Below are positions 37,084 to 48,823 of a DNA stretch of 64,000 nt, one piece after another. The translations under genes were made by a program, and so were the position numbers. Under the pieces are notes generated by a model. It did not search any database. It was not told where the DNA came from and saw only the letters and a program-made list of their open reading frames with translations. Source of the stretch: Burhinus oedicnemus (Eukaryota > Chordata > Aves > Charadriiformes > Burhinidae); the NCBI GenBank assembly GCA_008921705.1, contig VFFE01006977.1, positions 756,374 to 820,373 on the forward strand. Reading direction: 5' to 3'. The first letter of the stretch is position 1, and each line of letters begins with the position of its first letter.

Positions 37084-39785
37084 CGTACAAACCATGCTCA
37101 CCCTGCATACTGAATGCCAGTGAAAGACTGGCCAAGCTACGGTAGCTCCTGCACCCTTCTCAAAGGATATTGTAGGCAACACTCACCTTTTACTTCAACA
37201 GGGCTTTTGCCTTTATGGTGTGCGTGGGGATGCCTGCAAAATATCCCTATCCCAATCCATTTATTATGCAGTAATGCAGGAAGGCAGCAGTTCTCTTACA
37301 ATGCAGAGTAGCACTGACAGTATTTTCCCAATAATCTTTTCCATCTATCCTTGATCCTTCTTGAGGTTAAGGACGTGTTTTCAGATTTGTTGATGGAATC
37401 ACCTTTCCATGGAAGTTTCCCTTAGCCCTGATCAGAATCACCTTTCCATCACCTTTTGATTTCTCAGAGGAACCTCAAGGAACACATTCTGGGCTGACTC
37501 CTTCAACAGATCTTTGCTAGAAGTTGTGATATTTTTACACCTGAGATGGCCAGATGGCATGCACAGTTTTACATTTTCTTTTTTACTGTATTCAAAGAAT
37601 ATTTTTGCCTTAGGGGAATTGGCCCAGTTGGCTTTCAGTACTGTTTCTTCTAGGAGGGCACCGGCAGACACCAAAGTGACCCACTGCCTCTACAATTAGA
37701 GTCAGCTCTTGGGGCAAATACTACCTTAGGAAAGGGAAATGTGCCTGCAAGGAAGGCAGGGGCATGTATGCATTTTGATCATTTCAGTTCAAGGATTGCT
37801 CTGTGTATCTCTAAGTAAAGCTAGCAACATGAAGCCATTGGGCTGTATATGATCGCTCGCCTTTGGCAGGGGATATAATTAATTTTAAAAGTACAAGGGC
37901 ACTGAGTTCATGTGCAAAATAAGAATAGTGATTATTTCTTACTGAGCATTATGTATAACCCTCAATATTGCAGAAATATTAGCTAACTAAAATACCTTGT
38001 GCCTAAAATACCTTGTTTACTGCTGAAATGACAGTGAAGAACAAAGCTATAAAAGTCTTATAAGAAACCATTCATTAGCAGTTCTGATGATCATGTTTGC
38101 AAACTCTTTAAATAATAAAATATTCATCTTTGGGAACACAGAATACTGTTCCTAGAAAACTGAAGATTTTTCTTAGAAAGCAGTGATTCAGAGAAGAATT
38201 TAGGGAACATCATAACTGCCTGAAAATGTGCTCTAAGCGTCAGTCTCTGGAAACAGAGGTAGTGTGATCTTTGCATAACAAAAGGAATGGCAAGCAAAAC
38301 CAGCAGAAACAATAGTAATGCCACCTAGCTGTCATACGGGGCTTTTCATGGCAGGTTTCAAAGGACAAAAGGAGTAAGAATCAGAATGGAACAAATACTA
38401 AATATTTTTTGGTTCTGTCGAAAGGAAACCATTTTTTCCAAGGGGAAAAAAATCAATTCAGAATAAATGGAACATGTTATTATACCAAAATGAAGCATCT
38501 AATAAAATGAAATATTTTATTTTATTTTAGAAGTATTAAAATACTTTTATTTTGCAGTCAAGTTTGGATAAATATGTCGTTTTCGAACTCAGAGTTTCAT
38601 TTGAAACTTTATAGGGCAATTTGTAAAATTTTTCCATTTCCTTTCTGACATTTTCAAAAGAATTGGCCGAGAGTGCATTTCTCACGGACCAGCAGGTCAG
38701 ACCATGTTCAAGGCTGCTTCGCCTTGTTCCCACAGTTATAACTGCATTATCCTTCCCAGTGCCATCAGGAGCCAGGAAAAATTTATTTTCTCTGTGCACA
38801 GTTTTATTGCCATTTTCCTCCCCAATTCTCCAGCAGCTGATAGGGTGACTGGTCCCTGGTAGAGGACAGAGCTCCCGTATGCTGTAGGCCATCCTTTTGG
38901 GGTCTGCTGCTTCATCTGCATGTGCAGAGCTGAAGGAAATGCTAGATCTGAGGGCTAAAAGGAAATTCCCTCAAAGACAGAGTGCCAGGGGCATTTGGAG
39001 GATTTTATATCTCCCTTCCCCCTCCCCCCCTCAACTCAAGGGACCATTCAACACATCCGTTCCTCCCTTTGGAGAGGCTTTTGGGATTTGGGGGTGTCTC
39101 AGTTGGCTCCTGTTCCCCACCTGTGATAGACAATAATTTAGTACCTTGTATTAATAATCAGACTGAAAAACTCCAGCCCAAGTTAATGTGCTCCATTCAG
39201 GAGATGTTAGATGAAATTTAAAACCTGTGAGGTCAGAGTGTTTGGTCTGACCTGCTGGATCCTTTTGGCCATAAGGCCCCACTGCATAGCCAGGATTTAG
39301 CAGGAATATTCCCCACGTACCAGCAATAAATACTGTGATATCCATTGTTTTAAAAAGAATGTGCCTTCCTAAGGACCCCATCCAACCTTAACTGAAAACA
39401 AGAAAAGTCTGTGCTTTCAGATTAAAGGCCCTCATACATTACTAATAAATCTAATAAAAGAAATTGATTAGTTCCTCAGCAGTGGCCAGACCTTAGGGCA
39501 GATAATGGTTCTCTCGGTGCTGGCAAGGAGATAGGCTGCACAATGTACTCATGACGATGCAGCAGCCACGGTTGGTACGAAACCATCTGTATGTGGCACA
39601 GAGCCCCTGCTTAACACTTTTTTGATCATATCTAGAACGAATACTTAATGTGTCTATGCATCTTCAGCATGATTCCAGGATTATGAGACGCCCTCTCATG
39701 TTTAGGAGGTGCCAAAGGTCACAGATGACGCTGCTACAAAGACGACACGCAATTGCAACACCTTTTTATCTGGAAAGAAACTTTT
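37084..39785. other. Unique DNA between two opposed CR1 fragments
   Basis: No gene recognised. Small direct repeats occur, for example TAAAATACCTTGT at 37988-38000 and 38004-38016. The stretch 39130-39260 (AGGTCAGAG...GGTCTGACCTGCTGGATCC) has the feel of an old interspersed repeat, but I cannot name a family. Confidence 0.45.
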
Positions 39786-40089
39786 TAGCAGGTCCTGTTG
39801 TGATAGGACAAAGGGTAACGGTTTTAAAATAAAAGAGGGTAGATTCAGACTGGATATAAGGAAGAAATTTCTTACAGTGAATGTGGTGAGACACTGGAAC
39901 ATGTTGCCCAGAGAAGCTGTGGAGGCCCCATCCCTGGAGGTGTTCAAGGCCAGGCTGGATGGGGCTTTGAGCAACCAGGTCTAGTTTAAAGTGTCCCTGC
40001 CCAAGGCAGGGGAGCTGGAACTAGACGATCTTTAAAGGTCCCTTCCGGTCCCTTCCAACCCAAACCATTCTATGATTCTATGATTCTAA
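39786..40089 (+). mobile_element. CR1 LINE 3' end, plus strand, intact ORF2 C-terminus
   Basis: This is the clearest CR1 copy in the window. It begins near GGTCCTGTTGTGATAGGACA and reads through the ORF2 C-terminus without a stop: the frame gives NGFKIKEGRFRLDIRKKFLT, later HWNMLPREAVEAPSLEVFKA, and ends SNQV followed by TAG at 39982-39984. The 3' untranslated part follows and ends with the diagnostic octamer repeats ATTCTATGATTCTATGATTC at 40067-40086. The 10-mer GGTCCCTTCC is doubled at 40038-40057, where family members usually have one, so this copy has a small tandem duplication. It is strongly 5'-truncated, so it cannot move. Its polarity is opposite to the copy at 36.84 kb. Confidence 0.97.
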
Positions 40090-42054
40090 GAAGACATTTT
40101 GTGCTAATAAGGTAAGAATCATTGTGTATTTTGCCACTACCTGCAACAATATGCTATGCATAGCAGAGGCGTTGGTAGCTTTGAATGTGACAACACATGC
40201 CTTGGCTCCTGGTACATGTTATATGTGTGTGTTCATCCTGCATGCAAGTATTGCAACCATTCTAGGAGGTATTTTGACTGCTAATAAAATTCACACTTCT
40301 AGGCAAGATTAATTCAGAATGTGCTTGATTTCTTGCAAGGAATTTGTAAGGAGCCCTTCTGTAAAGTGAAATCTGTGACATTAAGGTGACAAGCATCTGG
40401 GGCTCTATTTCTGTAGTTGCAGTGTGCATAGATACTAATTTAAAAATGCAGTGACAGGACCTGGCCCTATGCATTATTATATTGACATTCTGTTATGGGT
40501 ATGATTGGGACACCAAAGCATTTTGTTGACCAGCCTCCCTGCACTCTGGGGAGATTTCTGCACTGTCTCACTTGTAGCCCTAGCCCTTTGATTGTCCATG
40601 CTATATACACGTTAGCTCACTCCTAACATCCAGTCTGCAGTTAATCAATTCATTCCCAGTGCAATAAAACCAGGAAATAGAGCACAGGGGAGTTCTACAG
40701 GTGGTTGGCCCAGGGACCAGGGTTTACTCTGGCTTAGATAACAGAGGTAATTTAAGCAGTACCCATCATTCAGCCTAGAACATTACAATGTGTTTTATTG
40801 TCAGAGTGCTACGAAGATTTCAAGGTGGTACAGAAAACGAAAAGAAAGTTTCAGACTGATGTGGGATTCAGAATAGAAGTATAGCCTAACAGAAAATGCG
40901 AGATTTGAAAAAAACCAGCACAGGAAAGTTCTTTTGCACATGTTGGAGCTAAGAACAAGACCTCCGTCTGGGCCAGTCTTCAGTAATGGTCACTGCTGGA
41001 TTTTGAAATTTGCAAGAAATGCCCTAAGTGTAACTTGCAAGGATATTGTGAGGAATAAGTCTTTTAAATTCCATTCTAATTACTGTGTTGTTAGTGATTC
41101 AAATCGTTTTGTTCCCTAAAATTTAGTTGAGATATTCCTGATCAAAAGGAAGTGAGTGCATTTTTAAAACCTGCAAAGCTGTTCAGAACTGGTAACAAGA
41201 ATGAGTATTTTGTAAGTAATTATTTTATATTAGGTTTGTTTATTGTTATAGCGATGTGATTCTACAATAATCATACCACTGAAATTACAAACTGAAAAAA
41301 CAGATTTAAAAATGGGCAAATTCTACAATCGGTATTTCTTGTCCATTTGAGTTTCTCTTTCTTTAATTTCTCCATTCCACTGCTAGATCTTCGCAATCCA
41401 GTATCTGGAATTACTAACTCTCAAAATTTTGAATTCATACTCGTACACTAAATGAGAACATTCTACCATTTCTACATTTATGAAACTACAATACTTCCAG
41501 AGAACTCATTTTACATCTTTGGCTCATTGTGTTCAGGTGGCTTTAACATAATAAACAAAGGGCATAATTTAGATTTGATTCATCAATTCAAATCAATAAT
41601 AAATTCCCTGTCATCAAAAGGGCCAACAAATGTGAGAAAAATTGATGAAGAAATCGTGGATCACATCTGCATGCATTTCCAACCACTGTGTGCAGTTATT
41701 TTTCCTGAAATGAAAAAGAAACAAGAACTGATAATTGCACTCACTTCTGACTTCATTATGGTTTCTGTTCAGAGTATTGCAATCAGTACACATTCCTCTC
41801 TGCTCATGATTTCTTGTTTATAGACCAGCTGATTGCATCGTGGACTTGAAATTCTGATATGCCCTGACTGGATAAAAATTAATGAATTGTATGGCCCACT
41901 AAACTCACACTATGGACTTAGAAAAATAGTGCATACATCTGGGTAAACTGTTGGGTGAAATTACTTGCTCACAATGCATATTTTTCATCTGGAGCATCTA
42001 TACTTACCAAGAAGCTAAGTCTGGGACTGGAATACCAGGAGTACTGTAAACAAG
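40090..42054. other. Unique AT-rich DNA with one 123-codon ORF
   Basis: No gene recognised. The frame at 41452-41823 (+) is 123 codons in DNA rich in A and T, where stops should be common. Its product is Ile/Ser/Lys-rich and has no family I recognise. No convincing splice or initiation context surrounds it, so I list it only as a lead. Confidence 0.4.
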
Positions 42055-42123
42055 GACTGGTCCAAAGCTCATGAAATCCACTGTTTATGTTATTGATTTC
42101 AGTGGGATTTAAATCAGGGACTT
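42055..42123. repeat. Old palindromic sauropsid repeat (MITE-like)
   Basis: The left arm GGACTGGTCCAAAGCTCATG and the right arm TTTCAGTGGGATTTAAATCA are imperfect reverse complements of each other. Together they match the remembered pattern 'ctgatccaaagcccactgaagtca...tgacttcagtgggctttggatcagg', common in birds, crocodilians and turtles. The inverted-arm layout suggests a non-autonomous DNA-transposon remnant. The family name is uncertain. Confidence 0.55.
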
Positions 42124-42372
42124 AATTACTTGAGAAAGCTTATGCAGCATAGCATTATGAATAGTTGCATTTATTATTCTCATGGCATTATCAATATATA
42201 TGGTGATGTACAACAAGTAAACTGCCCTAAGTGATTCATAAATCTGTTAATTTATAAGTGATTAAGTTAAACAAATGCACAGTGGAAAAATAAAAAGATT
42301 ATTAGTGTCTAAGGAAAAATATTATTCTTTTGATCCTTGCTCTGTGCAGTATTTTATTTGTGGTGTGTCTTG

Positions 42373-42396
42373 CAATGTAAGACACAATGTAAGACA
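42373..42396. repeat. Perfect 12 bp tandem duplication
   Basis: CAATGTAAGACA occurs twice with no spacer, at 42373-42384 and 42385-42396. Confidence 0.95.
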
Positions 42397-43125
42397 GAGA
42401 GTGAAAGAGCACAATTGCCTTATAGTGTGATGGACCTGTCATGTAGAGAAGCTTTTTTTCTAAAAGCCAAGAAATCACTTGTCAATGTCAAGTCACCCAT
42501 TCCCAGTGTGACATTCGCATTGTGAGTCGAAGCACAGCTCGGGGGACAACAAAGCAGTACTGCGTACTCAGATCCCATAACTGAATGTGAACAAATGTAA
42601 TACTCAAGTTTAGCTTTCATGATGAAATAAAAGGTATTTCACCCATGAAAGGGGATTATTATCTCTGGTATAGAAGCATGACCCCTCATTAAAATATCCA
42701 TGGTCAAGTCCATCTCTTCCAGTGAGAGCTTCTTTTTATTCTGCGGCATTGTTTTAGTTGTCAAAGCCCACTTTTTAGTTTGCATCAGACTGTGGGAATT
42801 AGAAGTGAATCCGGTCAAATTCTCATGGAACTTTTACCAGCTATATTTTTTCCTGTCATGCAGCACTTTACTGATCACTAATGTTACTTTGCAGAAGTTA
42901 GTATTTCTTAGGCTTTTGTTTATTGTGAAATCAGCCAAATTTTACAGTATTGCAAATATTTTTTTTCAACTCTGCCAGCTAAAGAAGAAACACTATTCCT
43001 AAAGCAGATCAAAAGACAGGATAAAAACAGGATTAAATCCTGTACTTTTCAGGGGTCTTATTATTTTATAAAAAATCAAAATGTTGAGGACAGATTTTGA
43101 TTTAAAATTGTCAATCTGGAATTCT
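42397..43125. other. Unique AT-rich DNA, nothing recognised
   Basis: A 100-codon plus frame (42700-43002) is hydrophobic and Phe/Leu-rich, as expected from T-rich DNA, with no known domain. Confidence 0.5.
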
Positions 43126-43153
43126 TGAATAATTATTGTTTAATAATTATTCA
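43126..43153. repeat. Perfect AT-rich inverted repeat (12 bp arms)
   Basis: Arm TGAATAATTATT (43126-43137), loop GTTT, arm AATAATTATTCA (43142-43153). The arms pair perfectly and could extrude as a cruciform. There is no downstream T run suggesting any terminator role. Confidence 0.95.
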
Positions 43154-45091
43154 GGTATTGTGTCCCTTATTTGTTCTGTAGCTGAAATTTTACACTTAGC
43201 TGAGCAAAGTTATCTGTACATTGGGAATTTATTAAATAGTATGAAAAAGTCAGCCATTAATGTACGGAAATACTAGGCCCTTTGCTACCTGCAGCATTTG
43301 GAGTGAAAAGATGCACCATATCTTAGTTACCTCCAATTAGTTAATGTCACCTGTGTAATGATGATACTTCAATACCATGGATATTTCAATCAAACAAGGG
43401 TGGCTGCTTCCTATAGAGAGTCGTGCTGGACTCTTGCTCAGACAAGCACTTGTCTTATTTTCAGAGGCTTCTTTTTTTTCCAATCTCACTAGAAATCAGG
43501 GAGTAATTCAAATAAGGGTGGGTAAGTCTTTTAACTTCCTACAAGCATAAATGTGCAACAGACCCTGCTTGAAAAAGGAAATGAACTGGGGCTAGAGAGT
43601 TGTCAGTACACGTGCTTACACTTAACAGTCAGCTAGCTCCAGTAAAAAAGGAGGTCCCATTGAAAGGGTCATGGTGACTGATTATTAAAAGAAGGACATG
43701 GAAAGGCGAGGGAGTCCTTTTTTAGGAGTAGAAATCTGAGGGGATGACAGGAGACACATGGGAGAAATTTGGGATGGATTTAATTCCCATATTTGCTTTA
43801 CAAACAAGCAGAAGCTCTCTTTCCATGCGTAAACACCCATCAGATGTTTCCAAGAGCCGGAAAGAATGCAAAGGCAGAAAATACTTCAAGAAGACAGTAA
43901 GATCTCTGGAGGACCAAACAACATATACATGTCTTGGTGTCCCTGGGCAGGATGCCAGCATGGGAGGTGGTGTTGGGCAAGCTCAGGTGCTGCAAAAGGA
44001 GATGGACAACGACTTTTCTGCAATCTAAAAGTCACCTACTCACCAAAGAAGCAATATAAATTATAGTATCTGATATCATATATATAGTCTCTAATGTCAT
44101 ATGTCTTCCAAGTAAGGTACTCTTCCACACGATGAAGGACTTTAAGCTGATGAGTTGTTCAACCTGCGTAGGTAGATGCTTTATGAATGCGTGAGTAAGT
44201 TACAGTGACCTTCAAAGGCACAGTAACAAAAAAAATATGTTTCTTGTAATGCTCCACAAAGCACCCTTTGGCAAAAGAACACATTAATTCAACAACCTCT
44301 GAGGTATTATCTGTAAAAATACATCACTTCCCATATTGGATATCACCCCCAGTTAGCTTCCCCTTGGCCAGTAATGTAAAAACATTTCACTTTTCTCCAT
44401 TTGTAATTTTCTTTTGTATACATTCTTCCTCTACTTCAGCTGAAGGGAATTTAACATTTATGTTCCAAGTTCTTCCATGAAGCCTTACCCCTTGATTCAT
44501 ATACATTCTGACAACATACTTCAAGTGCTTTATTTTAATAAGCACTGTTTTCATTACACTGTTTGGGATTTGGTGGGAGAAACATACTTGGAGAGTTGTC
44601 TACCTCTTAAAAATGTAGCTAAAGGCCTTTAAGGTCCTGTTTCTTGGACCATAAAACTTGTCTGTGACGATTGAAATGAGAATTCTGTTTGACCTTTTGT
44701 GACTTAATTTCATGCTTGATTTCCACTGCTGCCACTACTTTACCTCAAAGACCGTAGCTGTGTCCCTCCGAAGAGGGGGGTCTGCTTGGCAGTGCTAGAT
44801 GGAGAGGTAAGTGTCTGTTCTGCATCCAGCCTCTCCTTCTGTCTAAAACAATTACTCAATTTTAATGCAGAACTGACCTTTTAATCTCAAAATAAAATGT
44901 ACATTGTTTTTCAACGCCCTTCTATTGGAGTCCTTGTTTAATGTGGCCATATATGGTACAATAATTGCATACTCTATTTATTCTTAAAATATCTTTCCCT
45001 CCGGTTTTCAATGATGGAACAATAGTAGCCTATAAATGCATATTTAGTATCATCTAAATTCACTGATTGATCTACTGAATATTTCTGTAAA
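43154..45091. other. Unique DNA with a degenerate 21 bp-period duplication
   Basis: ATAGTATCTGATATCATAT at 44063-44081 is followed by a copy with three differences at 44084-44102. No gene recognised. Confidence 0.5.
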
Positions 45092-45140
45092 TGTTACTCC
45101 TGATACTCTGGTTTCACTCATGTAAACAGAGCAGTGACTC
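45092..45140. repeat. Possible old sauropsid repeat fragment
   Basis: GTTACTCCTGATACTCTGGT followed by CATGTAAACAGAGCAG resembles the reverse complement of the same type of family as at 12.96 kb ('ctgctctcagttacaccggtgtaaatcaggagtaac'). The match is diverged and judged by eye. Confidence 0.35.
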
Positions 45141-46624
45141 ACGTCCTGGTCTATCCAACACATACATGCCTGTAATCAGTACCATCTGCCACCACATGCT
45201 CTAGTAAACCATATCTTCTTGTCCTTTTAAACCACTGTTTCTTGTCCTTGTCTTTTATCTAATTCAGTCATACTTGAAACAATAACAAACAGTTAAAACA
45301 CAGACACATGATGAGCTTGCAGACTGTTAGCACAATGCCAATGCCTTTTCTGAATCTAAGGCAAGAAATTTAGTTTCTCCAGACCTGCAGAAGGAGAAAG
45401 TTTTCTAATTTTGAGCTGAGAGCTGTGATGTAGGGGACAATGCTATAACTTCACCGTCAGCAGCGTCCAAATCATTGGCACGGGTCACCATATGTCCAAT
45501 GGCATTTCAATCTTCTGGACGTTCAGTTTTTGACATATATGAAGGGAGATGGCCACGTCTGATTCTTCGAGATGGGGTATGCCATGTACTCAATCACTTC
45601 GAATAGCCTTCCACAGATAACAGGGATAGGGTGCTGTTAATCAGGACTCAGCTGCAATTTTCAGTCTCTACAGGAAAACAGGATTTACTGTGCGCTTTCA
45701 CGCTTTGCTTTTGGATGAGCAATGTCAGTTGGAATTAAACACTTTTTTATGCATAAATAAAATCAAAAATAATTTAAAAAGTCTAAGAATATTAAGTGTG
45801 TGAATGTTTTCCTACCACAGGTAGCACAAGTAGAGGTACAGACAAAGTGGACTGAAAGCCACTAGAAGAAGGTGGAAAAGCCATAAGACAATGAAATGTT
45901 ACCTACATGTTTCAAAATACATGGTTGTTTGAAAATAAGCATGTATACCTCATTTTTAGAACTTGTGGTACAGGTTTGGGAGATGAACCCCTCCAGATTC
46001 TCCACTGGCATGACTTTGGTGATGCCATGCAAACAGATAGCAGCAGCAAGTCTAATGCAGGTAGCACAGCTGCCTTATTGCAACTGTCTTCTTAGTAGAC
46101 ACAAAGTCATCGTAACAAATCTGTCTGCTAAAGCATGCATGCACACATCTAAGATGTATATTAATGGCTGAACTTCCATCCAGGAAGCCATGTGGCATCC
46201 TAAGTTGAAGTCCCTCAAAAATGCCTGACCAGGGTAATTTTGAACATTACCTTAGGTAAGTTTCTGTCCGTATGAGGAAACTGTGAAGAAAGGGAAGGAG
46301 GTCATGTTTATAAATATGTCCGTTGCAAACTGGAAATCAGCAAAAGTGTTTCTACAGCTCAGCAGTTTCCTGTTAGCTCAGCTGGTGAGAGCAGGCAAAC
46401 TTGGGACCTCCCATGGGCTCCACACCATGGAAACCCATTTGACTTCTGCTTAGTTGAAATCTATGAGTTTATCTTTTAAATCAGATAAGCACAACTGACT
46501 CCTTATGTGTTAAATGGTAAGATGATTACTTAAGTCAGCAGGGCAATTTCTGGTGATGCATCACTTCCAAAATGTCTGAAAGCCCATTGGTATGGTGAAT
46601 CATATTCACTTTGCAGACAGATTT
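45141..46624. other. Unique DNA; lone tRNA-like D-arm at 46374-46392
   Basis: The TAGCTCAGCTGG at 46374-46385 fits the A-box consensus, and GCTC/GAGC form a D-stem. No anticodon stem and no B-box follow, so it is not a tRNA gene. Otherwise featureless. Confidence 0.45.
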
Positions 46625-46639
46625 AAAAAAAAAAAAAAA
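46625..46639. repeat. A homopolymer (15 A)
   Basis: A 15-base A run with no upstream polyadenylation signal or recognisable retrocopy. Confidence 0.9.
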
Positions 46640-48800
46640 GAGATAAATACTATAATTTAGGCTCAACATAGGAATACCAGATGCACACAGATGTTGGGTG
46701 ACAGCTGTCCAGTGAGGAGTAGGTCAATCAGCAGGAAGAAGACAGCAGCAATCATCCGTTCAACAGCTTGGTCATTCATCTGGAGCTGTCAGCTCGAACC
46801 AGAGCTCTTCAAGGCAGACTTTGCCCTGCTCACCAGCAATGGTGATAACGATACTTCATACAGATGAAAATCCAATTATAGAAATAAAAATCACAGGCCT
46901 AACAAACTGTGTTTAATGTTAGGAGCTATTATTACCTCCATTTTCTCATCTCTCATTTACAAGTACTCTAATTAGAATATAAGGTCTTTCTAGGTGGGAC
47001 CTACATTAAAATCCTACATAAAAACCAATGAGGCAACATTAGCATGGGATTCATACTGAACAAAATACAATTAGAATGCTTATTAATTAAGTCACCTGTG
47101 TGTCTCATTTTGGCATGATGAATTATCTTGGAGAGTATAATTTCATTTTAAAATTAACATATATAAATAAATACTACCTACAGTGTCATTTAAATCTCAA
47201 TTAATGTGCTTGGGAAAAGGTACTGAGTAACAATACATTTCTTCTGTCTGTACAGAAATCTTAACAAGTCTGCTTGTCTTTACAGGACTAATGAAGCTGA
47301 GTATATCTTCTCTCACTGTCATACCAATTTTGTATTACTGTCTTGCTTAGACTACTGTCTTATTATTAAAAAAGTAAAAATAGTATACCTGTAATTATAG
47401 AATAAAATGTATCATATTATTTCTTTGTATTTCTCTCCTGGCGTTGCACATTTATGAAACATTTTTAAGGATCCAACTTTATTTTATAAACAGCCAGCAC
47501 ATTCTATCGGAAATTTCCCAGAGTAGGGTTTGAGATTAGCAAAAAATTACCAAGGTAAAACCAAAGAACATTTCCTTTTTGTTACATTCAGATTGTTGCC
47601 ATTAAGAATATACTTCACTGAGCAAAATACACCTTTATAATAAAAGAAGGTAGAAGGGGATGGCAGAGATCAAAGGATGTACTTTCAACTGCTGCCTCTT
47701 CCTCTCATGCAGCTTTGGTGTTCAGATTTATTACTTTTAGACTTTAAATGAGTTCCAGGGTCACAGACACATCAAAAAACAAGGAAAGTGCTGAGGAGGT
47801 TTGGAAGCAGTGGTAACAGCAAACTCTGAAAATGAAGACATCACTTGCAATATTTCCATAGTGCCAGGAGCTGACTTTTCACACCATTCAAGATATGAAA
47901 GGTGATACTCACAGTCTTAATTAAAGCTGAACATGTAACAAGCTTGAAGCCAAGAGTCAAAACATTCCCCATCTCAGAAGTGTCTAGAATGTCCCGAGCA
48001 AGGACAAATCACTGCTTTTCATTCTTCCCCACTTGAAGACAGAAAGTGTGGAACTCATCGGATTTCAGGACAGCAAATCTAAACACCAAGTGGAAACCTT
48101 CACACGGGTGGATATCCTCTTTTCCTGAGGTGTCAGACCTCTTGATCCCCTCAGTGCTCAGATGTGCTCCATGCAACCTTGTCTATCAGAGAGACTTTTC
48201 TCTGACCCCAGCAGGGCACAGTCTGCCATTATTTGAATACCCTGGAGAATGCACTGGGGACCCTGGGTAGCCGTTAAGATATACCAGTATCCCCACTGTG
48301 TAATTTACTGATTCTTTGGGTGAAGCTAACTTCTTGTTATCTTGAAGCAATTATTAACTTAAGACAGGCTAATACAAAAGCCACATGAACATTTGCATTG
48401 TATGTTACACAATACAAATATGTTTATAATTATTCACAACATATAAAGTAAACAATGTGGTTACAAAAGTTCAGCTTCAGCTGCTTACACCAAATTGCAT
48501 TTGAACGGTTCTTTCTAATGAATGCAACCTGAGATGAAAGCACGTGAAAACCCACTTCCCAGCTAAGGAGCCTCTTAAAAACACATCCTCAGAAAGGAAG
48601 ATGGACAGAGGGAACATAGTCCCTAGAGAATCAGAAGAACAAAAGAGAATATTCCTATTGATGCTGTGTTGGCTTCTGAGAGAAGTCCTTTCACACAGAT
48701 CAGGCAAGAAAATGCTCTCCGATATGTGCAGAGGTAGTGGAAAGTCCACCCAAAACTGGGCTGGGTCACTCTGAGATGGTTAAAATGAAAATTGAAAAAA
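46640..48800. other. Unique AT-rich DNA, nothing recognised
   Basis: No gene, RNA or repeat family recognised. The portion 46900-47400 is particularly AT-rich. Confidence 0.5.
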
Positions 48801-48823
48801 CAGCACCACCACTACCACCACCA
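48801..48823. repeat. Short (CAC/ACC)n trinucleotide tract
   Basis: ACC triplets with two interruptions. They produce a Pro run in an 87-codon frame (48737-49000) that otherwise shows no domain. Confidence 0.75.

Noticed and set aside
39709..39984. 91-codon frame as a host gene
   Set aside because: Its last 60 or so codons are the CR1 ORF2 C-terminus, so it belongs to the mobile element. The upstream codons are flanking sequence.
46371..46430. tRNA gene
   Set aside because: Only an A-box and D-stem are present. There is no anticodon stem, no B-box and no acceptor pairing.
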